64,000 nucleotides of DNA from Candidatus Leptofilum gracile (GCA_016713825.1 JADJOJ010000007.1:682001-746000); one strand, 5' to 3'. Positions 52,091 through 59,607 are shown, counted from the stretch's first letter. Made by a program: numbers and translations. The notes: generated from the sequence alone by a model not told the origin.

Positions 52091-53201
52091 TTAAGGGGTC
52101 GGCTCGCCAGCCTGACCCACTTTTTGCTTTAAGTACGCTTCCATAAAGTCGTCTAAACGGCCGTCTAGCACCGCTTGCGCATTACCAACTTCATAATTGG
52201 TGCGGTGATCTTTCACCATTTTGTAGGGATGCAGCACGTAGGATCGAATCTGGCTGCCCCAGGCTGCATCCACGTCTTCCCCCTTTAGCGCCGCCATTTC
52301 GGCCTCTTGCTTGCGCTGTTCCAGGTCAAACAGCTGCGCTTTGAGGATTTTCATGGCGACGTCCCGGTTTTGGGTGAGCGAGCGCTGGTTTTGGCAAGAA
52401 ACGACGAGGCCCGTGGGGATGTGGGTGATGCGTACGGCCGTTTCATTCTTCTGCACATGCTGGCCACCCGCCCCACTCGCCTTGAACCGGTCGATGCGCA
52501 AATCTTTTTCATCGATCTCAATCTCAATATCTTCAGCCACATCGGGCCACACTTCTACTTTGGCAAAGGAGGTGTGGCGGCGGCTGGATGAGTCGTAGGG
52601 CGAAATCCGAACCAGGCGATGCACCCCGCGTTCTGATTGGAGACGGCCGTACACATAACTGCCCTTTACCGCCATCATCACACTTTTTATACCGGCTTCA
52701 TCACCAGGACTTTCATCAATGATATCCACCACCATTTGATGCGAATCGGCCCAACGCATAAACATGCGCTCCAGCATTTGCGCCCAATCCTGCGCCTCTG
52801 TGCCACCAGCCCCAGCGTGGATAGCTAAAATGCAATCCTCATCATCGTATTGACCAGAAAAGAGGGTTTCAAACTCCAGTTTAGCAATCTGCGCTTGCAA
52901 ACCCTCAGTTTCATGCGACAGTTCGCCCAAAAGCTCCGCGTCGCCCAGCTCAACAAGCTCCATCGCATCATTCAAGCGGCGGCTCAACGCTTCCCACACA
53001 GAAACCTGGTCTCGTAATTTTGTCAGATCACGCATTATGGCCTGCGCCTTTGTCGAGTCATCCCAAAACCCCGGCGCAGCGGCGACTTCTTCTAATTGGG
53101 CAACTTTTAACGCTTTGGCAGGTACGTCAAAGACGCCTCCGAAGCAAGTTTACCGTTTGTTGTAAATTGGTTAATTTCTCAGCTAATTCGTCCATTGCCA
53201 T
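52091..53201 (-). CDS. prfB: Peptide chain release factor 2, with programmed +1 frameshift
   Basis: RF2 recognises UAA and UGA and triggers peptide release. Translation starts at 53201 after GGAAGG (MAMDELAEKLTNLQ), reaches CTT TGA C after 24 codons, and must shift +1 at 53126-53132 to continue DVPAKALKVAQL into the long frame ending at 52091, for about 369 residues. A GGAGG stimulator (53136-53140) sits just before the shift site, as in the classic autoregulatory prfB site. The catalytic GGQ is in SGAGGQHVQKNETAVRITH, and PYDSSSRRHTSFA lies in domain 2/3. The in-frame TGA is therefore regulatory and not a disabling mutation. ftsY follows upstream on the same strand. Confidence 0.96.
53126..53140 (-). 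promoter_or_regulatory. RF2 frameshift signal (GGAGG, six-base stimulator spacing, CTTTGAC)
   Basis: The minus strand reads GGAGGCGTCTTTGAC. The internal Shine-Dalgarno-like GGAGG close to the CTT-TGA-C slippery site is the known arrangement that lets low RF2 levels favour +1 shifting, so RF2 controls its own synthesis. Confidence 0.95.
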
Positions 53202-53264
53202 GTTTTCCTTCCAATATGAACCATGATGAAATGATAGCGATCTAAAAACGATCCTGTGCAAAAT

Positions 53265-53321
53265 TGGGGGTTGGAGATTAACAATTGGGCAATCCCCACT
53301 CTCCAATCTCTAATCCCCAAA
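53265..53321. repeat. Tandem-word hairpin (TTGGGGATTAGAGA / TCTCCAAT words)
   Basis: GGGGGTTGGAGATTAACAAT faces CACTCTCCAATCTCTAATCC. It spans the ftsY stop codon and lies in the ftsY-prfB gap; the GGAGATT word is shared with 41577 and 44831. Confidence 0.7.
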
Positions 53322-54215
53322 CAACCCCTCAATAAACAGATCGGGGTCGAATGGAGCCAAATCTTCAATACGCTCACCCGTGCCGATGAAGCGAACCGGC
53401 AAACCGAGTTCGCGGTAGATGGCAAACACCATGCCGCCTTTGGCCGTGCTGTCTAGCTTGGTGAGGATGACACCCGTCACGTGCACCGATTCTTTAAATT
53501 TTTGCGCCTGCACCAGCGCATTCTGCCCGGTGGGGGCATCTAACACCAGCAGCACTTCATGCGGTGCCGCATGCACGCTCTTTTTGCAGACGCCATACAC
53601 TTTTTCTAGCTCGCGCATCAGGTTGAACTTGGTGTGCAGGCGGCCGGCTGTGTCAACAATGAGCAGATCAAAGCCACGGGCGCGGGCCGCACGAATGCCG
53701 TCGTAAGCCACCGCGCCGGGGTCACCGTTGGGCTGCCCGGCAATAACGGGCACGTTGGCCCGCTCGCCCCACACCTTGAGCTGATCGATGGCCGCAGCGC
53801 GAAACGTGTCGGCCGCAGCGAGGATGACTTTGCGCCCCTTGTTTTGAAAGTGCCGGGACAATTTACCAATGGTGGTTGTTTTGCCAGAGCCGTTCACACC
53901 CACAATCATGGCCACAGTTAGCAGACGCGGGGCTTCCAGCTCAAACGGGGGTGGATCGACTAACACGCTGCGCAGCTCTTGCTTTAGCGCTTTGGTAAGC
54001 TGGTCGGCTTTATATAACCCTTCTTTCCGAACGCGTTCTTGCAAGGCGCCAACAACGGCCAAGGTGGTGGGCACACCCACATCGGCCTGCACCAGCAGCG
54101 CTTCCAAATCTTCCCAGGTTTCTTCGGTAATGTCACCCGTACCCAACACATTGGCAATTTGGCCAAAAACGGTGTTGCGGGTGCGGCTTAATGAATCTCG
54201 AATGCTTTTAAACAA
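53310..54215 (-). CDS. ftsY: Signal recognition particle receptor FtsY
   Basis: FtsY is the SRP GTPase that receives ribosome-nascent-chain complexes at the membrane. The 301-residue protein has a short N domain (DITEETWEDLEALLVQADVGV) and the G domain: MIVGVNGSGKTTTIGKL (G1), AAADTFRAAAIDQLKVW (insertion-box start), LLIVDTAGRLHTKFNLM (G3), GVILTKLDSTAKGG (G4) and PVRFIGTGERIEDLAPFDP (G5). There is no long acidic A domain, as in many non-proteobacterial FtsY. The start is TTG at 54215, eight bases after AAGGA. Confidence 0.97.
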   Translation of the reverse strand: MFKSIRDSLSRTRNTVFGQIANVLGTGDITEETWEDLEALLVQADVGVPTTLAVVGALQERVRKEGLYKADQLTKALKQELRSVLVDPPPFELEAPRLLTVAMIVGVNGSGKTTTIGKLSRHFQNKGRKVILAAADTFRAAAIDQLKVWGERANVPVIAGQPNGDPGAVAYDGIRAARARGFDLLIVDTAGRLHTKFNLMRELEKVYGVCKKSVHAAPHEVLLVLDAPTGQNALVQAQKFKESVHVTGVILTKLDSTAKGGMVFAIYRELGLPVRFIGTGERIEDLAPFDPDLFIEGLFGD

Positions 54216-54231
54216 GGTGGTCTTCCTTAAA

Positions 54232-54290
54232 AGTGGTTAGTGGTTGGTTGCTAATGGTTGGTTGGTGGCAGCTAATGTCACCAGCCACTA
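54232..54290. repeat. Tandem-heptamer hairpin (GTGGTTG/GGTTGGTT words)
   Basis: AGTGGTTAGTGGTTGGTTGC and further TGGTTGG copies face the shorter TCACCAGCCACTAA. It lies in the gap between xseB and ftsY, on the 5' side of ftsY. Confidence 0.65.
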
Positions 54291-54349
54291 AGCAGCAGAA
54301 ACTATTCATGGGTGAGTATAACGATTGTTAGAGGGGCTGACAATTGGCG

Positions 54350-54571
54350 CTACAGGTCCAGTTCTACAATTTCGCCGTCGCTGGTGAGCTGCTCGATGCG
54401 CAGAGCGGCCGTTTCTAACTGCACGCCACACTGCTGGGCCAACTTTTGCCCTTTCTCAAATAAATCCAGCGAGGCTTCCAGGGTCAGGTCGCCCGATTCC
54501 AGTTGCGCCACAATTTTTTCCAGCTCGGCCAGGGCGTCTTCAAATGATAATTTTTCTGTTGTTTCGCTCAT
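54350..54571 (-). CDS. xseB: Exodeoxyribonuclease VII small subunit
   Basis: XseB partners with XseA in the exonuclease that degrades single-stranded DNA from both ends. The 73-residue acidic helical protein has LSFEDALAELEKIVAQLESGDLTLEASLDLFEKGQKLAQQC, the full family signature. The ATG at 54571 follows GGAG by seven bases; upstream codons in the same frame lie in a repeat. xseA is 1.8 kb upstream on the same strand, separated by a Nudix and a dehydrogenase gene. Confidence 0.95.
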   Translation of the reverse strand: MSETTEKLSFEDALAELEKIVAQLESGDLTLEASLDLFEKGQKLAQQCGVQLETAALRIEQLTSDGEIVELDL

Positions 54572-54641
54572 TGCTTTCTCCAAGTTTGAATAGTGATTTT
54601 TGCAACCAATCTGTGTAAACCAGTGAGTCCACTGAAAAAAC

Positions 54642-54721
54642 AATCCGCAAAGACGCAAAGGAGGCAGAGTTTTAAAAATTGCCAGAGAAAAATCTCTGCG
54701 CTCTCCGCGCCTCTGCGGTGA
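54642..54721. repeat. Period-9 hairpin repeat (GCAAAGACG / CTCTGCGCC words)
   Basis: CCGCAAAGACGCAAAGGAGG with CAGAG faces CTCTGCGCTCTCCGCGCCTC with TGCGG. It lies between the Nudix gene and xseB and probably separates their transcripts. Confidence 0.7.
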
Positions 54722-54771
54722 AATCACCCTTTTTCAGTAGAGCCACCAGTGTGTATCAGTGGCCTATTTCT

Positions 54772-55230
54772 TTACCAGATTCCGGCTTCGGGGTGGATAC
54801 GGCCGTTCACAAATTCCTCAATACGCCGCCCCGTCCCACGAGAAACATCGGGGGGCAGTTGGTTTAGCGGAAATTTCTGCACGGCGCGAATTTCTGCCTT
54901 ATCGGCTTTGCCCACACGAAAGTTGTGGCTGACAAACACAACCACATGATCATTTTTGTATTGGCTGTCGTTGCTGTACACACCAAAAAGATGCAAATCT
55001 GCCAGGCTTGCCCCCAGCTCCTCGCGGGCTTCGCGGCGAACGGCCGTTGCAAAATCCTCATTCCGCTTCACCCCACCGCCGGGTAAAAACCAGCCCGGCT
55101 GGTAGCTGTGCTGCACCAGCCAAATCGCCTCGTCCTCGATGAGCATCAGCTTGACGCCGAGCGTAAGCGGCTTGAAAATGCGCCAGTAGCAGCGGGCCAG
55201 CAGGTAGAGGATGCGCCATTTTAAGCTCAT
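54772..55230 (-). CDS. Nudix hydrolase
   Basis: Nudix enzymes cleave nucleoside-diphosphate-linked compounds. The 152-residue protein has a complete Nudix box, GGGVKRNEDFATAVRREA followed by REELGA (GX5EX7REUXEEXGU), preceded by IWLVQHSYQPGWFLP. The N-terminal 40 residues are basic and hydrophobic (SLKWRILYLLARCYWRIFKPL) and may associate with membrane. The ATG at 55230 is chosen over an upstream ATG inside a repeat. The substrate cannot be deduced. Confidence 0.9.
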   Translation of the reverse strand: MSLKWRILYLLARCYWRIFKPLTLGVKLMLIEDEAIWLVQHSYQPGWFLPGGGVKRNEDFATAVRREAREELGASLADLHLFGVYSNDSQYKNDHVVVFVSHNFRVGKADKAEIRAVQKFPLNQLPPDVSRGTGRRIEEFVNGRIHPEAGIW

Positions 55231-55242
55231 CGGGCCGCCTTT

Positions 55243-55333
55243 GTGAGGAAAAAGCGGAACACAGAGTTGCACGGAGGAGGCACAGAGGGACACAGAGAAA
55301 AAATCCTGAAAATCTGCGAAATCTGTTGATGAA
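55243..55333. repeat. Period-9 repeats (CACAGAG and CTGCGAAAT words)
   Basis: GAACACAGAGTTGCACGGAG, then GGCACAGAG and GGACACAGAG, are followed by AAATCTGCGAAATCTGTTGA. These are two word families of the same dispersed class side by side between the dehydrogenase and Nudix genes. Confidence 0.7.
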
Positions 55334-56320
55334 TCATTCTCTACCTAAAGCTGCCGCATTAAGCGCGTTGGGTGGGGTTTGGTTAGATAGTCCAGCGAGG
55401 AGGTTGGTAACGGCCGTTTCTACCATTTTTTGCCGCGTTTCCCCCGTGGCGCTGCCCAGGTGAGGCGCCACCACCAATCGCTCGTGGTAATCAGCCAGCC
55501 CCGGCGTCATCTGCGGTTCCGCCTCAAACACGTCCAGCGCCGCCCCCCAAATGATGCCTTCGCGCAGCGCTTGCAGCAAATCAGCTTCCTTGACGATGGG
55601 GCCGCGGGCGGTGTTGATGAGGCAGGCGGTGGGCTTCATTTGGCGCAGGGTGTCCAGGGTGAACAGATGGCGCGTTTCTGGCGTCAGCGGCACGTTGATG
55701 CTGACGAAATCGCTCTGGCGCAGCAGCTCTGGCAGGCTCACTTTTTGGGCACCGAGGGCTTGCTCAACGGCCGTTTTCGCCCCATTTGCCGTGTACAAAA
55801 CCTGCATGCCAAAGCCCAACGCGCCGCGACGGGCCACTGCCGCCCCAATGCGCCCCAGCCCCACAATGCCCAACGTTTTACCGGTCACCTCCAGCCCCAG
55901 CAGCGGCGGGAACATCTCAAACTTTTCGTACTTGCCCGCCCGCATGAACGCATCCGCCTCTGGCAGGCGGCGGGCCAGAGCCAGCAGCAGGGCAAAAGCG
56001 TGGTCGGCAGTGGCTTCGGTGAGCACATCTGGGGTGTTGCTGACCAGGATGCCGCGCTCGGTGGCCGCCGCCACGTCGATGTTGTCGTAGCCGACGGCGA
56101 CGTTGGCGATCATTTTCAGGTTGGGGGCGGCGTCGAGTACGGCCGTATCCAGCCGATCCGTCAACAAACATACCAGCCCGTCGGCAGGGCGAACGGCCGT
56201 TTGCAGTTCAGCAGCCGTCATCGGCTCGGTTTTGTCCCGATAGGTCACCTCGTGCCCCGCCTGGCGCAATTTTTGCACGCCTGCCGTGCCGATGTGCTGT
56301 GTTACAAAAACATTTGCCAT
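55334..56320 (-). CDS. D-2-hydroxyacid dehydrogenase (glyoxylate/hydroxypyruvate reductase or D-glycerate dehydrogenase type)
   Basis: The 328-residue NAD(P)-dependent enzyme interconverts a 2-oxo acid and a D-2-hydroxy acid. NVAVGYDNIDVAAATERGI and NTPDVLTEATADHAFALLLALARR precede the nucleotide fold GKTLGIVGLGRIGAAVARR. The catalytic Arg is in LINTARGPIV, the Glu in VFEAEP and the His in VVAPHLGSAT. This matches glyoxylate/hydroxypyruvate reductases, though other D-2-hydroxyacid substrates cannot be excluded. It sits between the two exonuclease VII genes. Confidence 0.94.
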   Translation of the reverse strand: MANVFVTQHIGTAGVQKLRQAGHEVTYRDKTEPMTAAELQTAVRPADGLVCLLTDRLDTAVLDAAPNLKMIANVAVGYDNIDVAAATERGILVSNTPDVLTEATADHAFALLLALARRLPEADAFMRAGKYEKFEMFPPLLGLEVTGKTLGIVGLGRIGAAVARRGALGFGMQVLYTANGAKTAVEQALGAQKVSLPELLRQSDFVSINVPLTPETRHLFTLDTLRQMKPTACLINTARGPIVKEADLLQALREGIIWGAALDVFEAEPQMTPGLADYHERLVVAPHLGSATGETRQKMVETAVTNLLAGLSNQTPPNALNAAALGRE

Positions 56321-56333
56321 CTTTAATCCTCAA

Positions 56334-56409
56334 AAATGCGGAACACAGAGTTGCGCAGAAAAAGCACAGAGTTTCACAGAGGAAAGCAAAAAATCTGTGT
56401 TAATCTGCG
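56334..56409. repeat. Period-9 repeats (CACAGAG and ATCTGCGGA words)
   Basis: GGAACACAGAGTTGCGCAGA with GCACAGAG and TCACAGAGG, then AATCTGTGTTAATCTGCGG. The repeat overlaps the last codons of xseA (LSAD). Confidence 0.7.
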
Positions 56410-57632
56410 GATAAATTCTCATCCACGGTGACGCCAAATTGACCATCCCGCACCTGAACGGTGAGCGGATCGCCCGATTTGACGGCGGCGGGGGTGCGGA
56501 CGATACGGCCGTCGCCATCCCGCACAATGGCGTAGCCACGCGCCAGGGTGGCTGTGGGGCTAACGGCCGTTAGCTGCGTTTGCAGCAAATTCAGCCGGTG
56601 GGCCGATTGGTCCAGCCGCCGCTGCATGGCGCGTTCCAGACGAGATTGCCAGCCGTCCAGCCGCTGCCGGTTGCTGGCAACGCCCACCCGTGGGCTTAAG
56701 TGGCTCAGCGACCGCTTCAGCGTTTGCACCTGCCAGCGGTAGTGGCCGATACGCTCCAAAACGATGGTTTTCATCTGCTGCTGGATGGTGGTGAAATACG
56801 GCCGTAACTCACTCACATCCGGCACTGCCAGTTCCGCCGCTGCCGAGGGCGTGGGGGCGCGCAAATCGGCCACAAAATCAGCGATGGTGAAATCTACCTC
56901 GTGCCCCACCCCGCTGATGACGGGATGCTGCGCCGCAAAAATGGCCCGCGCCACCCCCTCATCGTTGAACGCCCACAAATCTTCCATCGAGCCACCGCCA
57001 CGGGCCACGATGATGGTGTCGATGTCGGTACGGCCGTCTAGCCAGCGCAGCGCCCGCACAATTCCGGGGGGCGCGTCGGCCCCCTGCACCAGCGTGGGCG
57101 CGATGAGGACAGACACCAGCGGGTAGCGGCGGCGCAGCACGTTGATGATGTCGCGCAAAGCAGCCGCATCCGCCGAGGTGACAATGCCAATCTTTTTGGG
57201 AAATTGGGGAATCGGCTTCTTAAATTCGGCGTCAAACAACCCTTCGTCGGACAGTTTGGCCTTGAGCGCTTCAAAAGCGGCGGCCAGGTCGCCCTGCCCC
57301 ATTGGCGACATCTGCTCGGCGTAGAGTTGGTACACCCCGCTGGCTTCGTAAATGGAGATACGGCCGTTCACCACCACCGCGTCCCCATCCTGCGGGGCAA
57401 AGCGCAGCCGCTCCGCCGCGCTGCGCCACATCACGCACTTCAACTGCGCTTTGTCATCCTTTAGGGTGAAGTACAAATGGCCCGACCGGGCGCGGGAAAA
57501 GTTGGAAATCTCACCGCTCACTTCCACATCTTGCAGGCGGTAATCAATCTCAAACAGTTCACGAATATATTGGGTTAGCTCAGAAACGGACCACGAATCT
57601 GAGGAAAAGCTACTGCTGCGTAAAAATGCCAT
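56400..57632 (-). CDS. xseA: Exodeoxyribonuclease VII large subunit
   Basis: XseA is the catalytic subunit of exonuclease VII. The 410-residue protein has the N-terminal OB-fold (SVSELTQYIRELFEIDYRLQDVEVSGEISNFSRA...GHLYFTLKD), the catalytic region KKIGIVTSADAAALRDIINVLRRRYP, DTIIVARGGGSMEDLWAFNDE and HPVISGVGHEVDFTIADFVADLRAPTPSAAAEL, then a helical region and the C-terminal ARGYAIVRDGDGRIV strand. These are all family hallmarks and the length is typical. The ribosome site before the ATG at 57632 is weak. Confidence 0.97.
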   Translation of the reverse strand: MAFLRSSSFSSDSWSVSELTQYIRELFEIDYRLQDVEVSGEISNFSRARSGHLYFTLKDDKAQLKCVMWRSAAERLRFAPQDGDAVVVNGRISIYEASGVYQLYAEQMSPMGQGDLAAAFEALKAKLSDEGLFDAEFKKPIPQFPKKIGIVTSADAAALRDIINVLRRRYPLVSVLIAPTLVQGADAPPGIVRALRWLDGRTDIDTIIVARGGGSMEDLWAFNDEGVARAIFAAQHPVISGVGHEVDFTIADFVADLRAPTPSAAAELAVPDVSELRPYFTTIQQQMKTIVLERIGHYRWQVQTLKRSLSHLSPRVGVASNRQRLDGWQSRLERAMQRRLDQSAHRLNLLQTQLTAVSPTATLARGYAIVRDGDGRIVRTPAAVKSGDPLTVQVRDGQFGVTVDENLSAD

Positions 57633-57650
57633 ATCAATCTGCCAAAGACT

Positions 57651-57699
57651 TTTGAAGTTTTTATCTCAATTGCCACTTTCAAAGGGGGAAACTTCAAAA
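57651..57699. repeat. Inverted repeat (AGACTTTTGAAGTTT)
   Basis: AGACTTTTGAAGTTT (57651-57665) faces AAACTTCAAAAGTCT in the 81-bp gap before xseA. It is related to the 16-bp inverted repeat at 8343-8405. Confidence 0.7.
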
Positions 57700-57713
57700 G
57701 TCTCCATGCAATC

Positions 57714-58184
57714 TTATTTGTTTTCGTTTTGGGCGCGCCACTCATGGTATTCTGGCACATCTTCAGCGACAGACCAAAAGAAGAAGTAAGCGCCCATCGG
57801 CCCCATGAATTTGAACTTTTTGCAAAACTGCTTCTCGCGTTTGGCGTACGGCTGGCCGTCCATGGTGCGCAAGTAGTTGTGGAAGGAGCCATGCTCGGCG
57901 ATGAGTTCCTGGCAGATGCGGGCGTTGGTGATGGTGGCCTGGATTTTACGGCCGTTCCGCACAATTCCCTTATCCTCTACCAGCCGCTCCACATCCACAT
58001 CCGTAAAGGCCGCCACACTGTCTACATCAAACTGGGCAAATGCGTTTTGGAAACCGGACCACTTGTTGCGAATCACCTGCCAGCTAAAGCCAGCCTGAAA
58101 CACCGCCTGGGTAATCTTCTCCAAATAGCCCGCATCATTTTCGGGCATCACACGGGGTGGGATTTCATACTGAGGTTCAGACAC
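57714..58184 (-). CDS. Divergent DNA-3-methyladenine glycosylase I (Tag) family protein
   Basis: Tag removes 3-methyladenine from DNA by base flipping in a helix-hairpin-helix fold. The 156-residue protein aligns with the Tag core: FSWQVIRNKWSGFQNAFAQFDVDSVAAFTDVDVERLVEDKGIVRNGRKIQATITNA and FKFMGPMGAYFFFW. The usual N-terminal Cys/His and C-terminal Cys that bind the zinc snap in E. coli Tag are not seen, so activity or specificity may differ. GGAG stands six bases before the GTG at 58184 and abuts an ATG at 58190, so I choose GTG. Confidence 0.85.
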   Translation of the reverse strand: MSEPQYEIPPRVMPENDAGYLEKITQAVFQAGFSWQVIRNKWSGFQNAFAQFDVDSVAAFTDVDVERLVEDKGIVRNGRKIQATITNARICQELIAEHGSFHNYLRTMDGQPYAKREKQFCKKFKFMGPMGAYFFFWSVAEDVPEYHEWRAQNENK

Positions 58185-58206
58185 GAGCATCTCCTTTTTT
58201 TGTGGC

Positions 58207-58262
58207 GAGTGGGTGGTGGCTGGTAGCTAGCACCAACCATTAACCGCTAGCAACCATCAACC
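58207..58262. repeat. Tandem-word hairpin (GGTGGTGGCTGGTAGC words)
   Basis: AGTGGGTGGTGGCTGGTAGC faces GCACCAACCATTAACCGCTA with further CAACCATCAA, just upstream of the Tag-like gene. Confidence 0.7.
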
Positions 58263-58418
58263 CACATAGAACATTCGCTCTAATTGTAAGCCCGCCTGCC
58301 GCTTGTGGCAACCGCAGCTTGGCAGCAGTTCCGGCTCCATGCTACAATCGCCAACAAACCCTGAAGAATGCGGGGCATTCCTGCTTAAGTAAAGTGCAGA
58401 AAATTTTTGGAAAATAAT

Positions 58419-58478
58419 CATCAAAGATTTCACAGATTTTTCCCCTAAATCTGCAAAATCTGCGAAATTTGTTGATAA
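58419..58478. repeat. Period-9 repeat hairpin (TTCACAGAT / AATCTGCGA words)
   Basis: ATCAAAGATTTCACAGATTT faces AAATCTGCAAAATCTGCGAA then ATTTGTTGAT. It is the same family as 5601, 24646 and 55243. Confidence 0.7.
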
Positions 58479-58623
58479 AGAATTTTGAAAACTTTTTTCC
58501 AATCACTTAGGTGGGAATTCATGTTTCACAAAAGCTAGATTCCCGTTTTCACGGGAACAACAATTGTAAAATTTAGGCAACTTATCAAACAGTTATAGAC
58601 GCGATTTGCCTGGAGGTGAACAT

Positions 58624-58971
58624 CTGGAAAGTTTAGAATTAGCTCATTTGCTAGTGGATACTATTGTAGATAAAAAGGGCAGCGAGATCACGCTGCTAGA
58701 TTTACGGGAGCAAGCCGTTTTTGCCGACTACTTCCTCATTTGCAATGGCGACAATGACCGCCAGCTGCGGGCCATGGCCAACAGCATCGCCCAGGACGCC
58801 AAGCAAAAAGCCAAAGCCCTGGCTAGTAGCGTAGAAGGCGATCCGGAATCGGGCTGGGTACTTGTGGATTTTGGCGATTTGCTAGTCCATCTATTTTCGC
58901 CCGACATGCGCCATTACTACGATTTAGAAGGGTTGTGGGACGATGCCCACGTTGTGATGCGGATGCAATAA
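58624..58971 (+). CDS. rsfS: Ribosomal silencing factor RsfS
   Basis: RsfS binds ribosomal protein uL14 and blocks subunit joining under starvation. The protein (about 115 residues) shows LVDTIVDKKGSEITLLDLREQAVFADYFLICNGDNDRQLRAMANSI and EGDPESGWVLVDFGDLLVHLFSPDMRHYYDLEGLW, which is diagnostic. A strong GGAGGTG at 58612-58618 lies six bases before a CTG at 58624, which gives MESLELAHLLV; no ATG or GTG is available there. The alternative TTG at 58606 would place the ribosome site inside the gene. A strong terminator follows the stop. Confidence 0.93.
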   Translation: MESLELAHLLVDTIVDKKGSEITLLDLREQAVFADYFLICNGDNDRQLRAMANSIAQDAKQKAKALASSVEGDPESGWVLVDFGDLLVHLFSPDMRHYYDLEGLWDDAHVVMRMQ

Positions 58972-58987
58972 TTTCCACCCAAAAGCA

Positions 58988-59026
58988 AAAAGCCCGACGC
59001 TGTGATGCACAGGTCGGGCTTTTTTT
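58988..59026. terminator. Bidirectional intrinsic terminator between rsfS and ndk
   Basis: AGCCCGAC-GCTGTG pairs with CACAG-GTCGGGCT (58991-59020); T residues follow on the plus strand (59020-59026) and an A-rich tract (58981-58990) provides a T-tract on the minus strand. It serves the convergent rsfS and ndk genes. Confidence 0.92.
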
Positions 59027-59033
59027 GATCCAC

Positions 59034-59066
59034 AGAAGGTCAACTTATGACAAAAGTTGACCTTCT
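59034..59066. repeat. 13-bp inverted repeat (TCAACTT type), second copy
   Basis: Arms 59034-59046 and 59054-59066 (AGAAGGTCAACTT and complement) flank ATGACAA. The core TCAACTT-N-TGACAAAAGTTGA is shared with the element at 1732-1760. Confidence 0.7.
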
Positions 59067-59089
59067 CTGGCGGCGTCGGATTACTTGTG

Positions 59090-59539
59090 TTATTCGCAAA
59101 TCCAGCTTTCGGTGGCGCGGCTCCAGGTGACCAACTCTTCGGGGGCGAAGAAGAGGTTGGCCTCTTTCACGCCATTCTCTGGGCTGTCGGAGCCGTGGAC
59201 GAGGTTACGGCCGATTTCCATGCCAAAGTCGCCGCGAATGCTGCCGGGGGTGGCTTCTGCTGGCTTGGTGGCACCAATGGTAGAGCGGGCCGCAGCAATG
59301 GCGTCTTTGCCTTCCCACACCATCGCCAGCACGGGGCCAGAGGTGATGTAAGAGACGAGATCGTTGAAGAACGGCCGTTCCTTGTGCACCGCATAATGTT
59401 GGTTGGCCAAATCCTCGCTCATCTGGATAAACTTCATCCCCAATAGCTTCAGGCCACGCCGCTCGAACCGGCTCACAATTTCACCCATCAGACCGCGCTG
59501 CACGCCGTCTGGTTTTACCAAAATTAATGTACGTTCCAT
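59090..59539 (-). CDS. ndk: Nucleoside diphosphate kinase
   Basis: Ndk transfers the gamma-phosphate between nucleoside triphosphates and diphosphates through a phosphohistidine. The 149-residue protein begins MERTLILVKPDGVQRGLMGEI after GGAG. It has ERPFFNDLVSYITSGPVLAMVWEG and the catalytic NLVHGSDSPENGVKEANLFF with the active-site His. The length fits the bacterial family. The C-terminus EELVTWSRATESWICE is longer than minimal forms but normal. Confidence 0.97.
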   Translation of the reverse strand: MERTLILVKPDGVQRGLMGEIVSRFERRGLKLLGMKFIQMSEDLANQHYAVHKERPFFNDLVSYITSGPVLAMVWEGKDAIAAARSTIGATKPAEATPGSIRGDFGMEIGRNLVHGSDSPENGVKEANLFFAPEELVTWSRATESWICE

Positions 59540-59571
59540 GTTTATTGCTCCATTTTGTAGATTTTTGACGC

Positions 59572-59607
59572 AAAAAAAGGCAGCTTGCGGAAGCTTCGCT
59601 GCCTTTT
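59572..59607 (-). terminator. Intrinsic terminator of the acidic repeat-protein gene
   Basis: A stem AAAAGGCAGC/GCTGCCTTTT (59575-59584 with 59598-59607) is followed on the minus strand by a T-tract (complement of 59572-59578). It lies between the large gene and ndk, 65 bases after the former's stop. Confidence 0.85.

Larger units (their letters stand above)
58185..58623. other. About 440 bp without a gene, rich in repeats
   Basis: It contains a tandem-word hairpin (58207-58262), a period-9 repeat (58419-58478), a short hairpin TTCCCG/CGGGAA near 58540-58556, and the A+T-rich presumed promoter zone of rsfS (58560-58600). A minus-strand 81-codon frame here is composed of repeat sequence. Confidence 0.6.

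Noticed and set aside
53127..53129. In-frame TGA in prfB as a pseudogene mutation
   Set aside because: The GGAGG plus CTTTGAC context is the known programmed frameshift; the rest of the gene is intact.
7878..58262. Repeat hairpins as CRISPR arrays
   Set aside because: The units are contiguous 7-9-base words without unique spacers, and no cas genes are present.
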